A DNA stretch of 64,000 nucleotides from Dendrolimus kikuchii (lineage: Eukaryota > Arthropoda > Insecta > Lepidoptera > Lasiocampidae). The DNA is taken from contig CM034412.1 of assembly GCA_019925095.2 (NCBI GenBank), forward strand, positions 16,344,001 through 16,408,000, in the 5' to 3' direction. The position numbers were made by a program, and so were the translations under genes. Shown here in pieces: positions 45,163 to 55,885 of the stretch (the first letter of the stretch is position 1; every line of letters begins with the position of its first letter). The notes beneath the pieces were generated by a model. It saw only the letters and a list, made by a program, of their open reading frames with translations, made no database searches and had not been told where the DNA came from.

Positions 45163-45220
45163 GTTCGTGCCTACCCCGCAAGGGAACTGGTGTGAAGTTA
45201 TGTATGTATGTATGTATTTA
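45163..45220 (+). mobile_element. Family B, last ~35 bp plus tail
   Basis: TTCGTGCCTACCCCGCAAGG, then GAACTGGTGTGAAG and (TATG)n. In the same intron as the previous copy but in opposite orientation. Confidence 0.7.
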
Positions 45221-45264
45221 TAAAAAAACAACGTATTCACACACGTTAGCAAATATAGGCTCAC

Positions 45265-45404
45265 CGCGGTCAGACCACTCTCCGTATACGGTTTTGTTCC
45301 TCTCCATCCTCTGCCTGCAGTTGACGAAGTAGATGACGCACTCGTGCAGGTATTGTGCGAAATATCCCGTCTCTATGTGGAAGGCGCACACCCAGACCAA
45401 AGGA
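45265..45404 (-). CDS. Second exon of the minus-strand Kazal-like gene
   Basis: The exon is 140 bases long: one base, 46 codons, one base. The acceptor is a clean TGATTCAG before 45404 and the donor is CCGCG|GTGAGC after 45265. Its peptide starts PLVWVCAFHIETGYF and includes HEC and VNC, so it supplies three of the six cysteines. The Val-Cys-Ala, then an aromatic-rich segment, then Glu-Cys, is the part most like a Kazal domain, although the Cys3-Cys4 gap of 15 residues is longer than usual. Both exon joins preserve the reading frame. The intron before it (about 1.5 kb) holds a decayed LINE fragment at 45843-46690 and pieces of family A; the intron after it (567 bp) is almost filled by two family B insertions. 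No stop codon lies in the chosen frame. Confidence 0.75.
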
Positions 45405-45488
45405 CTGAATCAAATAAACACTTTTAACTTGTTATAAAGGAGCTTCATTTTTTTTTATTCAAACTAAAATAATATAGAAAATATTTTA

Positions 45489-45562
45489 TACGTGCAGGAA
45501 TGGACAAAGTATTCTAACTGCTGTGGTCGAAAGATCAGCCAGGTTTGTCTGGATGGGCACCA
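45489..45562 (+). mobile_element. Family A, 5' fragment inside the gene's intron
   Basis: ATACGTGCAGGAATGGACAA, then CAGGTTTGTCTGGATGGGCA, an eroded 5' part. A 3' part in the same orientation lies at 46783, beyond the LINE fragment, so one copy may have been split. Confidence 0.4.
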
Positions 45563-45842
45563 GCCCCAGGGCCTAATTCTGCTATTTCAATATCTTGCGA
45601 TAGTGTCAAAAGCTCGTATTCTACTAAATCCACAATATGTTCTTGATGTCGTCGCGGCACAGTAATAGTAGAAAAAAATAAAACTTCATATATTCTTTAA
45701 TTTTTTTTTACTTTTAATAAAGTATAGGAAATTTATTTATAAATATTAATATTAATTAAAAATCTAAAATATCCTATAAATATACCTAACTTAAAAATAT
45801 ATATACAATAGTAAAAAAACTAAAATTAAAATAAAACCTATA

Positions 45843-46690
45843 TTAAAGCCCGTCCAGCCCCACCAGACCACTGTCGCTGGGCATTGTATCTAGAAGGCTG
45901 GCAGCATTACCTCGCTGGATAAAAAAGCTAATCCTTTGAGCGAGGTAAGCTCCAGCCTTCCGGTCTCCTGTTTTGTCGACTAGGCGTTTTTTAATTATTT
46001 TAAATAATTTGTGGGCACTTGGCCCCCATGGGCCCAAAGTCTCCACCCCAAACGGCTCATATATGTAACCTGTTCCAAGAGTTACATATTTGAGCCGTTT
46101 GAGGTTTCGGCAGAAGTGGCAGTGCGACCGGCCCCAACTTTGGACTCCTGGAGATAAGAAGGCGCCAGTGTGTCGACACAGGTAACGTCCCACACAAGCG
46201 GCCTTCCCAAGCTCCAGGGAATTAAAGTCATACCGTTGCGCCTCTTGCCATCGTCGCGGATCAGGCCGTTCGGTTCGAGAACGGCTGGCACGTCGGCGCT
46301 GACAAAAGCCCGACGTATTATATCGTTGAGGCCGGCATGTCGCGGAATTCTGCCTGCGCTTCTACCACACGATAGGCCATGGTGGCCAAGCCAGTCGACA
46401 GCCCGGCCACAGCGACAGTTGTGTGATTCACAGCAATTTGCACCAAGACGAAGGCAGATTGCTGATCTGAATGTGGCTGCATCCATTAGCGTTCCTATAG
46501 AAGGTGACGATAGGGCCTGCAACCAAAGTCCTGATTCCCATACAGAGGTAGCTAAAAGACGTGCTCGATCTGCAGAACTCATCGACGTTTCCAATAGTTT
46601 TTTACGTAACAGTTCACAGATCGGCCCGTCCCAGGACCTCTGTATAGAGGGGACAATGGGCAGACTGCTACCCGGACAAACCACCAGCCA
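45843..46690 (-). pseudogene. LINE polyprotein C-terminal fragment, frameshifted
   Basis: Read on the minus strand, the fragment encodes the end of a non-LTR retrotransposon reverse-transcriptase protein. The first part (to about 46110) contains SWDGPICELL, ATSVWESGLWLQAL, a Cys/His cluster (CRCG...DWLGHHGLSC) that looks zinc-binding, RHAGLNDIIRRA, DDGKRRNGMTLIPW and VWDVTCVDTLAPSYL. Near 46110 the frame shifts, and the family's continuation (LKRLKYV..., VETLGPWGPSAH, then AGAYLAQRISF and QRGNAASLL) is read in another frame to a stop at 45843. An AT-rich 3' UTR-like stretch follows to the left. The upstream reverse-transcriptase domain is absent, so this is a 5'-truncated dead copy. It lies in the first visible intron of the Kazal-like gene. 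A long plus-strand frame opposite it (46170-46781) is a shadow. Confidence 0.75.
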
Positions 46691-46782
46691 AGCAAAAAAA
46701 AAATTGATATTACCTTCAGCAAAAATAGCGGTAGCCGAAATGAATATTGAAAAGTTACCAAAAATTTTAAACATTAATTAAT

Positions 46783-46836
46783 AGGCGACAGTAACTACTT
46801 TCCATCAGGAGACCGGTCAATTTCTCTGCAGGAATA
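46783..46836 (+). mobile_element. Family A, 3' fragment inside the gene's intron
   Basis: ATAGGCGACAGTAACTAC, TTTCCATCAGG and CTGCAGGAATAAAA match the family A 3' end. Confidence 0.5.
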
Positions 46837-46930
46837 AAATAACAACAAAAACAAAGTTAAACAACTTACTTCATGTACTCTGCTCTGAAGAAAATGAACT
46901 CTGCTGGATAAGACAAGATTGAATGCTTAC

Positions 46931-47081
46931 GTGGTGTGCCGGATGCACCTCAAGTGTTGTCCGAAGCAGTCGTGCTGGATGTCGAAGTGCGGGCCGGGCA
47001 TCTCCGTGACGTCCACACCTTCGAAGTGGTACCTGTCGAACGGGGTAACCAGCCTGTTCCTCGGGTGGCGCTTGTCCCCAA
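46931..47081 (-). CDS. Internal exon of a cysteine-bearing, possibly Kazal-like secreted protein (first exon seen)
   Basis: This is the most upstream of three in-phase exons of one minus-strand host gene. Read from 47081 to 46931 it gives two bases, 49 codons beginning GDKRHPRNRLVTPF, then two bases before the donor AC|GTAAGC. It carries two cysteines (HDC and LRC). The segment is far more GC-rich than its surroundings and ends exactly at a consensus donor, which is why I call it an exon. The acceptor is less certain: GCCACAG at 47082 is my choice, but the frame stays open upstream to about 47119, adding a Cys-rich stretch. The leftover AC joins the first base of the next exon to give Thr. 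Across the three exons there are six cysteines spaced 6-10-15-6-28, which loosely resembles a Kazal inhibitor fold; I do not recognise an orthologue. No signal-peptide exon was found upstream in the window. Confidence 0.7.
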
Positions 47082-47173
47082 CTGTGGCTTCGAAATCACA
47101 TTTGCAACATGTTATACAACTTTAACTTCAAAAACTTCACACATGTTTGAAGACATAAATTAACTGAATTCAC

Positions 47174-47489
47174 TTTTTTTTACTGCAGGAGTTCAGCAGA
47201 CAGACAGACGGCTCACTTGATGGAAAGCGGTTACCATCGCCTATGGACATTTGCAACACCAAAGGTGCTAATACAAATCCGCTGCTGCTCTCTTAAAGGA
47301 GTCTGGAACCTGGTCACGAATGCCGGAACACAAGTCAAGGTTGTTGTGGCGACATGCCTTCGACCAGGGGTGGTAGCCATCCAGTCGGGCAAATGCCCTA
47401 CCACCTGGCTGTGGGTTGTTTTATCGCCTCTTACGACAGGCCGTCCGGCCGCAGAAAATTGTATTCTTTCTTCGTTCCTGCATGGATAA
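47174..47489 (-). mobile_element. Family A, full length
   Basis: TTTTTTTTACTGCAGGAG at the left, CGTTCCTGCATGGATAAA at the right. Lies about 90 bases upstream of the first visible exon of the Kazal-like gene. Confidence 0.8.
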
Positions 47490-47546
47490 ATTAAATTAAA
47501 TTACATAAAATTAATTTAATTAAATTACTTATGACAAATCTATATT

Positions 47547-47707
47547 GGTGATGTTAGGAGCCTTAAGAACAGACGAGCGTGCATGACAAGAGTTATGAAT
47601 GTCAAAGAAGCAAGTGAGGTGTGTAAGAATAAGCCTAAATGGCGCTCTGTTGTTCGTGCCTACCCCGCAAGGGAACTGGCGTGAAGTTATGTATGTATGT
47701 ATGTATG
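47547..47707 (+). mobile_element. Family B, short 3' end
   Basis: GGTGATGTTAGGAGCCTTAA to CTGGCGTGAAGTTATG plus (TATG)n. Confidence 0.75.
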
Positions 47708-47779
47708 TAAATCTATATTACTCAAATCTCAAACAATAAAATTATGAATCTGTATGTATTTCTATATATCTTTATTTGC

Positions 47780-48010
47780 CAGGTTGTAGGGTATTTGCTC
47801 GTCTGGATGGCTGCCACCCCTAGTCTGGTCTAGAATATGTCGCCATAACAACCTCGTGTTGTGTTCTGGTATTAGTGGCCAGGTTCCAGTCTCCCCTAAG
47901 AGAGCAGCTGCGCATTTGTAGCAACTTTGGTGTTGCAAATGTCCGTAGATGGTAACCGCTTTCTATCAGGTGGTCCGTCTGTTTGTCTCTTGAACTCATG
48001 CAATAAAAAT
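47780..48010 (+). mobile_element. Family A, short class
   Basis: Begins CCAGGTTGTAGGG and ends CATGCAATAAAAATATT. Confidence 0.75.
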
Positions 48011-48118
48011 ATTAAAAAATAAAATAAAATCAACTCTTGTTTTATTTATGACAGTCGTAATATTATTGTTGAGATTTGTATAATAAAGATTTCTCGTAAG
48101 ATTGTATCAATCCTTACT

Positions 48119-48334
48119 TCCTTACTAATATCATAAACGCGAAAATTGCTAAGAATGTATGGATATATGTTTATTATTCTTTCACGCAAAAACTACCAAA
48201 TGGATTTTGGTGAAACTTTACAATAATATAGCTTACACATCAGAATAACACATAGGCTATAAAGATATAGTGTGAATTATCCAAAATATAACGATTTTCC
48301 ATTACCACGCGGGTGAAACGGCGGGCGCAGCTAG
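48119..48334 (+). mobile_element. Helitron-like family C, CACGCGGGTGA subfamily
   Basis: TCCTTACTAATATCATAAAC start, ATAGCTTACACATCAGAATA core, ends GGGCGCAGCTAG|T. Confidence 0.65.
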
Positions 48335-49034
48335 TTTATATATATTTTCAAAAGTGCGCGAGCGATGTAATAGCGAACTCCATTTATCTTATAAAAGTTT
48401 GAGAACCCTAAAAATTGCTCTTTAAGTTTTGAACACGCTGTATCTTCCGATTACATCGCGAGGTTTTCCGGGCACAGGGAAACTGACAAGGAAAACATGA
48501 ACACACCATTTTGGAAGCAATTTTCACTTATCTACTGCTTATTTTCTTATCTAAATACTTCGGTTGTTTTTCCGAGGAAACTTCCAAGATCTTTCTGGAC
48601 TTGATTTTATTCGAAATAAGAATGAAAAAAGCAAGTAATTTAACAATGGATTTAATTTTAAACCAGTAGCGGTTGTATACTAACCATATATCAGAATACA
48701 TAGTAGAAAAAAAGATAATTTCATAGTGAGATCTAACTTATTGCAAGCAAGAACAAACGTGACTGTTAAGAGTCTAAAATATGTATGAGTAACGAGCAAG
48801 GGGGGGACTGTGAGGCGCGGGGCTAAATTTCATAAGGGGATCTGATTCGCATCTCCGTCAACTAGATGGCGGTAAATCGTTGAATTCCAATACAAGAACA
48901 CCTCGTAGTCAAATGGGTATACTAAAATTTGACAGTAGATAAATTTGTTAAAATTTAAATTTTTTACGATATACCTGTTGAGATCCTTAAAAATTATATG
49001 CTAAATATATTAATTGAATTCCAAACACGATAAA
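48335..49034. other. No recognisable feature
   Basis: Unique-looking; no upstream exon of the minus-strand gene was found here. Confidence 0.5.
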
Positions 49035-49260
49035 TCTATACAGATAAATAAAATTGAAGTGTCTGTTTGTAATATTTAAATAAAAATGTGAAAAAACCAG
49101 AGAGTCTGTCTCGATGTTCCGGATAATCTCTGAAACGGCTGAACTGATTTTGACGAAACTTTCGCTGGCAGATGTCTGATGTTATAAGGATTAACTTAGG
49201 CTACTTTTAAAATTAGAGATCCATGAAGAAAATTTCACGCAGATGAATATCAGCCTATAA
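49035..49260 (+). mobile_element. Family C-related copy, diverged
   Basis: TCTATACAGATAAATAAAAT start; CTCTGAAACGGCTGAACTGA and GATGTTATAAGGATTAACTT match the copies at 7.8 and 57.9 kb. Confidence 0.45.
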
Positions 49261-49439
49261 ATAGGTACCAACATAACGAACGGCAATTACAATGTTGGAT
49301 GGACTGCTCAAGAAAGAAAAAAATATCTCCAGGAAGGGCTGTGACGAATAAGAAAGATAAAACCCTCCCTTCCCCGCTACAGTGAAGTGAAGTAAGGCCT
49401 TACGGTCTGCCAACACCACTTTAATGCGAGGTTTAATTT

Positions 49440-49682
49440 TTTTTTAATCAGCCCACAAATGTCCGAATGTGGGACTCGAGATAAACGAGAGGATATAATA
49501 CCCACTACACTTCTCCAAGACGGATTGGTGTGTTTCAGGCATCAGTTTAGTAATTGTAACAATATGCTCATGAAGTCAGAAAGCAGCCCAAGTGATGCAT
49601 GCTTCCCCTTCAGGATTCGAGCCAACATCATTTGAGATGGAAGTTTCAGACGCGTTTGCCACTAAAGCTACCAAGGGTTCTC
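49440..49682 (-). mobile_element. SINE family F, degenerate
   Basis: TTGTAACAATATGCTCATGA, AAGTGATGCATGC and AGGATTCGAGCC are the inverted family F landmarks. Confidence 0.5.
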
Positions 49683-50082
49683 TTATAAAGAAAAAATCAT
49701 TGGATTATTATAACGCCATCTCTTTTGAGCTATGTGAAACGTGGAACATCGGATCCCCTTAACTTATACAATAATTAACTTCGTAATGAACTCATTAAAA
49801 ACTTTTAAAGGCGACTCGTTAATTATTTGATACTCTTCACGATAATGAGACAATTACATCATTCTGTTACAAAGTGGAATTTCCCAGAGTTAATTTTACT
49901 TTTTTTTATTAATAGATATCATTTGACACAAAAAGTACTTTATTATTGTATTCCGAAATTTGTTAGGTTACCAATGGCCCACTTCTCCTACTCTACTACT
50001 ATTCTAAAGGCTGGCAACCCGTTGGCTTTGCTGCTGGTGTTTAGACGTCTATCATTACCACCAGCTTCCAGTAGGGCCCGGT

Positions 50083-50132
50083 TCCTATATCTTACTGACC
50101 GTTCATTTGCCTTACTGTTAAAATTTTACATA
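50083..50132. mobile_element. Single end of the 58.2-kb MITE type
   Basis: GGCCCGGTTCCTATATCTTA, then GTTCATTTGCCTTACTGTT. Confidence 0.5.
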
Positions 50133-50144
50133 ACACAATAATTA

Positions 50145-50350
50145 GGGTCGGCACAATATGTCTTTTCCTTCCATACTCCTCCATTCTGACATACGTCATC
50201 TGTCACACCACAAATCATCATATCATCCTTCACACAATCCATCCATCTTGTAGTTTAACATTCTTTTTATCACGTGACATTTGTCTCTCTTTACATGCTC
50301 ATACCACCACAATCTTCCTCTTAATTTTTCAGTCACGGGTGCAACCCTTA
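50145..50350 (-). pseudogene. RTE-like LINE 3' end fragment
   Basis: The minus strand encodes RVAPVTEKLRGRLWWYEH, VKRDKCHVIKRMLNYKMD and then the family tail with GGAAAAGACATATTGTGCCG. Several frame breaks are present. Confidence 0.6.
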
Positions 50351-50365
50351 AACATCCCCTTATGT

Positions 50366-51060
50366 ATAATAAAACTACGTTTTAACGGTTTTGAGCGCGG
50401 TAATTTATTTGATTAGATAATAAGTAATACTTAAAATATCTTTTAGTTCTTTACAGTTTGTAGAATAAATTCACTAACATTTGATTATTTTTTAATTTAT
50501 TTATTATTTCGTTGTTTTGTTAGGGTATATTATTGTATAATTCTTATATATATTTTGTTTATTAATGTAATGGTTCAAAGTTACCTACATACTTGGGGTC
50601 TTAGGACATATGAGATTTTGGAGGTGGGCACTGAAAACCAGTGCTGTGCCGGAACATGCTTCGGCACAACGAAAGACTTTCTTTTATTGTTATTTTCTTA
50701 TTTGTTTGTATTGTGTGAGTCGCAATTAGAAATAAATATTTTCTTTCTTTGATTTTTATTATTCCGACGTTTCGGCCACTCTTCAGTAGCCGTGATCACG
50801 GAAGACAAAGATGTCAAGTGTCAATGAGTATTGTTAAAGTTTTACTTAGCCTACCGCCAACTTGTTCGTTTTAATTATTTAGTTTTAATTTTTTTTATTG
50901 TTATTATTTACTCTGTGGGAGTCTAATATAATTTACCGCCGCTTCGCAACATGTTGTGGCTTGAAGAGAAGCAGCGACGCAAGAAACTCTTCAGCAAACA
51001 TGTCTAGCTCTAATATTCTATATAATATTAAAATGGGTGCGAGGATAAATAAAAATATAT
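50366..51060 (-). mobile_element. Family I element (Penelope-like?), inverse copy
   Basis: Left end ATAATAAAACTACGTTTTAA, later GACGTTTCGGCCACTCTTC and CCGTGATCACGG, then a family H-like segment at 50933-51010. Same components as the element at 61.6 kb in a different order. Confidence 0.45.
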
Positions 51061-52048
51061 TATCATGTACTCATTTCTCACCTTATCCATTTTTGTAACA
51101 CTACACATCCATCTCAATACCTCACCGTACATGTATATCAAAATTCAACCGATGGTAGGAAAATTGAATGAATAATTAATCGACCGACCGAAAGAAAATG
51201 GGTTTCTGTCTGTTTATTTAAACTTGGGAATATACATTTATTTATTAGTATTTATCTGCCAATTCAAGCCAATTGTGTTTAAATGAGACATTTTATCAAC
51301 TTAGCAATAGTACCTGTCATAAACTGCACTATCAGCGTGGCCCTGTACCTTACTATCGATTATAATGTGTATTTTTAATCAATTTCACAATCAGGACGTA
51401 TTTAGATGAACATTTAATATTCTAAATTTAACCATTAGTACGCTGAGTTTGTTATGGGGACAAGAAATGACAATTTTCTACCAGTGGTAGCGTAGAAGAA
51501 CATATAGTGAGATATAGAAGACCCAGCTTACTTCAGTGGATGCAATTTAAACAGCAATGATCGTAACCGCCATGCCATACAGACCCAGAACAATCTCAGG
51601 CGGAAGCTGTAATTGGCAATCTGCCTGATTGGTGGCTGGCTGGCCACCCATCCCACTAAGGACAGGAGGTGGCATAAGATTTACAACAAGGGCCTGTTGT
51701 TCTACGCAAAATTAAAGTTCTGCAATAGTAATGAGCGTCAACTATTTGGTCCCTGAAAGGTCACAGAACTCATTTTTTTTTAAATTATTGACTTGGTTTC
51801 TAGACCTTGAAGCCATAGCCATAACCAAGTATGTTTAAAAAAAAATCTCGTATGTAGAGTGAAGTATACCATACCTGGCACCATCCTCAGTGGTTGGTAC
51901 CCTATTATTTAAAAAATAACTGAAACAACCTCTATAGGTATATTGGATTATTAAACGTACATTTCCGGGCGCCTGCTAAGCTCTCTTGCAGGCTCGCAGA
52001 CGCATATTAGCATTTATCATTTCTTAAATTTTAGTTCATCAAATAGAT
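51061..52048. other. Mostly featureless
   Basis: 51540-51720 has coding-like composition but no motif or splice-bounded frame. Confidence 0.4.
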
Positions 52049-52200
52049 TATTCAAGATAAGTTCCCCTGGAGAACACTTTTCATACATATAAGTTAAAAT
52101 ATAATTTTACTTCCTATTCTATGTACACCGCTTCGCAACGTGTTGATGCTGTTAAGGAGAAGAAGCGGCAAGAAACTCCCCAGCAACACGTCTAGTTAAC
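52049..52200 (-). mobile_element. Family H repeat
   Basis: CCCTGGAGAACACTTTTCAT to CCCCAGCAACACGTCTAGTT; tail missing. Confidence 0.65.
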
Positions 52201-52710
52201 AATTGATTAACTCAAACTTTTTTTTTTTATAAATTGAATACAGAATTACTTTTCGAAGAATTAATAGAGCTGTAGCAAACAGTGCATAGTCTAAAAGATA
52301 GATGCACAATAAAATGAAAGAATAATATTATTAAAGCTATAATAATGACATGACGTACTAAAATTTTATACTGTAACATATTTAGTAAATAAAGGTCAAA
52401 TATAGGTCACACCTATATTTACTATTTTTGGCCCAATTATATATTTTTCGTAGCTATATATAGGTATATAATGATGAACATATATACCATTGTATGCTTA
52501 CAAAATAAAAAATATATTAAGGTTTCTTAAAAAAAATTCAAATGATATAATTTCCCTACTTCAAAAATTACTCGACCAATTTTGATCAAAATTTTCTTTA
52601 AAGTATTGTTAAGCTCTACCATCTTAAATGTTTTCAGGTTTTTTCACCTTCTAGCTCAAAGTGCTAGATGGAGGACGCAATTATTGCAATTTTGAAAGCT
52701 CATATCTTAA
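52201..52710. other. No recognisable feature
   Basis: AT-rich. Confidence 0.5.
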
Positions 52711-53024
52711 TTTTTTTTTATTGCAGATGTTCAGCAGACGGGCAGACGGCCCACTTGATGGAAAGCGGTTACCATCGCCTATGGACATTTGCAACACTAA
52801 AGGTGCTACAAATGCGCTGCTGCTCTCTTAAGGGAGACTGGAACCTGGTCACTAATGCCGGAACACAACTCAAGGTTGTTACGGCGACATACTCTAGACC
52901 AGGGGTGGTCGCCATTCAGTCGGGCAAATGCCCTACCACCTAGTTGTGGGTTGTTTAGTCGCCTCTTACGACAGGCCGCCCGGCCGCAGGAAATTGTATT
53001 CTTTCTCCGTTCCTGCACGGATAT
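52711..53024 (-). mobile_element. Family A, full length
   Basis: TTTTTTTTATTGCAGATG at the left and CCGTTCCTGCACGGATA at the right; close to consensus. Confidence 0.8.
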
Positions 53025-53643
53025 AAAAATCCTAAAAGTTCAAATTTCCACAAATGCTGCACCTACGTACGTTGAATTTTAGACCGCAAAGCAATCTTCC
53101 TCTCCGTTATAAATTGCTGCGATATGTTATGGTTTCCCAATCCGGCGTGCTGCCGATTCCTCGCCCCTGCCAATTGGGCCAGTGTGGCCAGCCGCCCTAC
53201 TTTTATGTTAACAGCTGCTTGTTATCATATTCACGTCAAAATATTAGACATTTTAATTTAAAGAGTTTTAGCATAGTAAGACAACCGTGACATGTATCCA
53301 GTTTCAAAAATAAATAAATTAAAAACTGAAATTTTATTTTAGAAATTTATTGTCCAACTATACCACTGACCTCTATTGTTGTCATTGGTTGTTTTTTATC
53401 CGCCACAGTAGCAGGCAAACGAACTTAGTCCGTACATTCTTGTCTGATGTTGTTAACTTGTGTAATAAATAAATCGAAGGTTAGCAGCGGAGTTGTTGAC
53501 AACTCGAAAGGCCACATCTCATTACGGTTCTTATCATCAAATTATGAGAAAAAAATGTTTTGCTTTCAATTCCGCTAGACATCCTTAGTACTTTTGTTAT
53601 ATCCGTATTTGGTCATTTTTAGTGACTTTCAGACTTTAACAAA
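53025..53643. other. No recognisable feature
   Basis: GC-rich patch near 53140-53205 without a motif. Confidence 0.45.
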
Positions 53644-54012
53644 AGTCAATCTATACTTATAATAAATGTGTAAATGGTTCGAGGATGTACAATGCGTTTA
53701 AAAACGTGAAAAAAATCAGGGGGATGATTTGGACCACGAGATTCCCAAAATGCAATTTTAAAATTTATTGTGTCTGTCTGTTAAAGTATCACGTAAAAAC
53801 TACTGAACGGATTTAAATGAAACTCGACACAGAGCTAGCTCATATCCCGGGGCGTAACTTAGGATATTTTTTATCCCGATAAATGGCGTCGTTGTCGTGA
53901 GATAGATGAAAATAGCAAAAGAGGTGGCGCTGTGATCGCATTTTTTTTGGAAACTACTAAACGTATATGATTGAAACTTGACATAGTGCTGGCTTATAAC
54001 CCGAGTTGACAC
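53644..54012. mobile_element. Family C-related fragments
   Basis: Contains CTATACTTATAATAAATG and two spaced copies of an AAACTACTGAACGGAT-like motif followed by AAACTCGACACAGAGCTAGC / AAACTTGACATAGTGCTGGC. Similar motifs occur at 24.08-24.26 kb. Confidence 0.35.
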
Positions 54013-54231
54013 TTAAGATACATTTTATTCCCCCAAATTACGTGATTTCCATGGAATAAACGGAATAGCAGAGTAGATAGCGCTGCAATCGCGTTTTTCA
54101 ATTCACTAAGAAATCCATACGTTGTCATAAACAACATCTCATTCATTGTATTACTTCAAATCAGGTTGGCTGCGACTCGCTTCTGTTTCGCTGCGCTGTT
54201 ATGTAGACTATATGGACTCAGTTTAGTTATT

Positions 54232-54325
54232 ATATATACATACATAACTTCACGCCAGTTCCCTTGCGGGATAGGCACGGACAACAGAGCGCCATTTAGG
54301 CTTATTCTTACACACCTCACTTGCT
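54232..54325 (-). mobile_element. Family B, very short 3' end with terminal palindrome
   Basis: ATACATACATAACTTCACGC to CACACCTCACTTGC, then an inverted repeat of TTCTTACACAC at the truncation point. Confidence 0.7.
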
Positions 54326-54336
54326 GTGTGTAAGAA
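54305..54336. repeat. Hairpin: perfect 11-bp arms at a family B truncation point
   Basis: TTCTTACACAC, 10-base spacer, GTGTGTAAGAA. Confidence 0.85.
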
Positions 54337-54410
54337 CTATAGTGAACTTAATAACAAGAAACAGTAAAGTTTTAGGTAAAACACCTAAATAAAGTGTGTA
54401 TATATATAAT

Positions 54411-54614
54411 AGCTGTCCCGGCAGACGTTGTTCTGCTCGGAAGAAATAAAATTTAGAACCCGATCTCAGCGCCACATACCATTTCCAACGGTTGTAAGCG
54501 ATCCTATCTTTCAAGTTGGATCAAACTACACATGATGTTGCAAATTTGATTAAAATCGGTCAAGTAGTTTCGGAGTCCATCGCGGACAAACAACGTGACA
54601 CGTAATTTATATAT
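54411..54614 (-). mobile_element. Helitron-like family E element
   Basis: AGCTGTCCCGGCAGACGTTG at the left; GACACGTAATTTATATATAT at the right, with TA-rich flanks on both sides. Confidence 0.6.
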
Positions 54615-54993
54615 ATTAATATATATATATAGCTATTACTTAGGGTATTTCACGCAGCGTGGCCGCGGGGAAAACTCTAGTATTAAAATAACATTGATAC
54701 ATTCGCTTTGTTTCTAACAGATAAGATAGGTAAAGAGAGACAGAGAGAGAGAGATAGATAAGATAGATAGAGAATATTTATTGGCAAAAAAATAGTCATG
54801 TTGTAGACGTTATGGCCTGGTTACATACAAATAAAGTTCGCGCCGTGAAACAAGTTCTACGGAAAACGAAGGAACTAAAGGTAGTGCTTTACTTTTTGTT
54901 CGAATTTTATTCTCAATGTAACCAGGAAATAAATTTAAGAGTTTAATTATGGATTAATTAATATTTATTATTCATTAATTATTTACATGGATT
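54615..54993. other. No gene; impure GA/GATA tract
   Basis: Tract at 54732-54772. Confidence 0.5.
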
Positions 54994-55311
54994 TTTATCC
55001 GTGCAGGAACGGAGAAAGAATACAATTTCCTGCGTTGGGGCGGCCTGTCGTAAGAGGCGACTTAACAACCCACAGCCAGGTGGTAGGGCATTTGCCCAAC
55101 TGGATGGCTACCACCCCTGGTCTAAAGTATGTCGCCATAACAACGTTGAGTTGTGCTCCGGCATTAGTGACCAGGTTCCAGTTTCCCTTAAGAGAGCAGC
55201 AGCGCATTTGTAGCAACTTTGCTGTTGCAAATGTCCATAGGCGATGGTAATCGCTTTCCATCGAGTGGGCCGTTTGCCTGTCTGCTGATTTCCTGCAATA
55301 AAAAAAAATGG
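54994..55311 (+). mobile_element. Family A, full length
   Basis: TTTATCCGTGCAGGAACGG at the left and CTGCAATAAAAAAAA at the right; close to the copy at 2.9 kb (both have GCGTTGGGGCGGCC). Confidence 0.85.
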
Positions 55312-55787
55312 ATTTACGAATCAGTCGATAACTACTCCGGTAATGTTATCCACTGCGATTGCTGCGCAGCGTTTGCGGTACTTTTTAGTGGCGACAAGTA
55401 TAAAAAATAATGATTGCATGAATTGATTTGTTTGTTGTATATAATAATTATGACTTGGCTTAATGGCTTAGTTGTCAAGCCAGAAACATAAGAAAATGAT
55501 TGCATGTAACCGTATGGTTATCATAAAATATAGTAGTACATAATTGTGTTTTCCGAGGAGTGGATATGATTGAAATAGAGAGTGAAGCCACTGTTCATCT
55601 ACTTTCCGATAATGCCACCTCTACACAATTTGTGGTTCGGTGGTTGAGTGCAGGCATCCTTCCTGTGATTGTGCATTCCTACCAATTGCGTTGCGTTGTT
55701 GCGCTACAATACTAGGTGCATAGGTATTTATGCATCACACACTATACTTAGATATGCGTACTAACAAAGGTATTAAAAATCTATATT
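55312..55787. other. No recognisable feature
   Basis: Nothing assignable. Confidence 0.5.
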
Positions 55788-55885
55788 GTCTAAAGTCGTA
55801 TTAGTTACACTATTTATAACTCCAGAACGGCTATACCGATTTAGCTGAAAATTGGTAGGGCGGTAGCTTAGAACCAGGAGACGGA
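55788..55885 (+). mobile_element. Family E, 5' part, cut by an LTR fragment
   Basis: GTTACACTATTTATAACTCC to CAGGAGACGGAC; the full-length copies continue ATAGGATACTTTTTATCCC, but here an LTR fragment starts. Confidence 0.6.

Noticed and set aside
46170..46781. 203-codon open frame on the plus strand
   Set aside because: It lies exactly opposite the LINE coding fragment and has no independent motif; a shadow frame.
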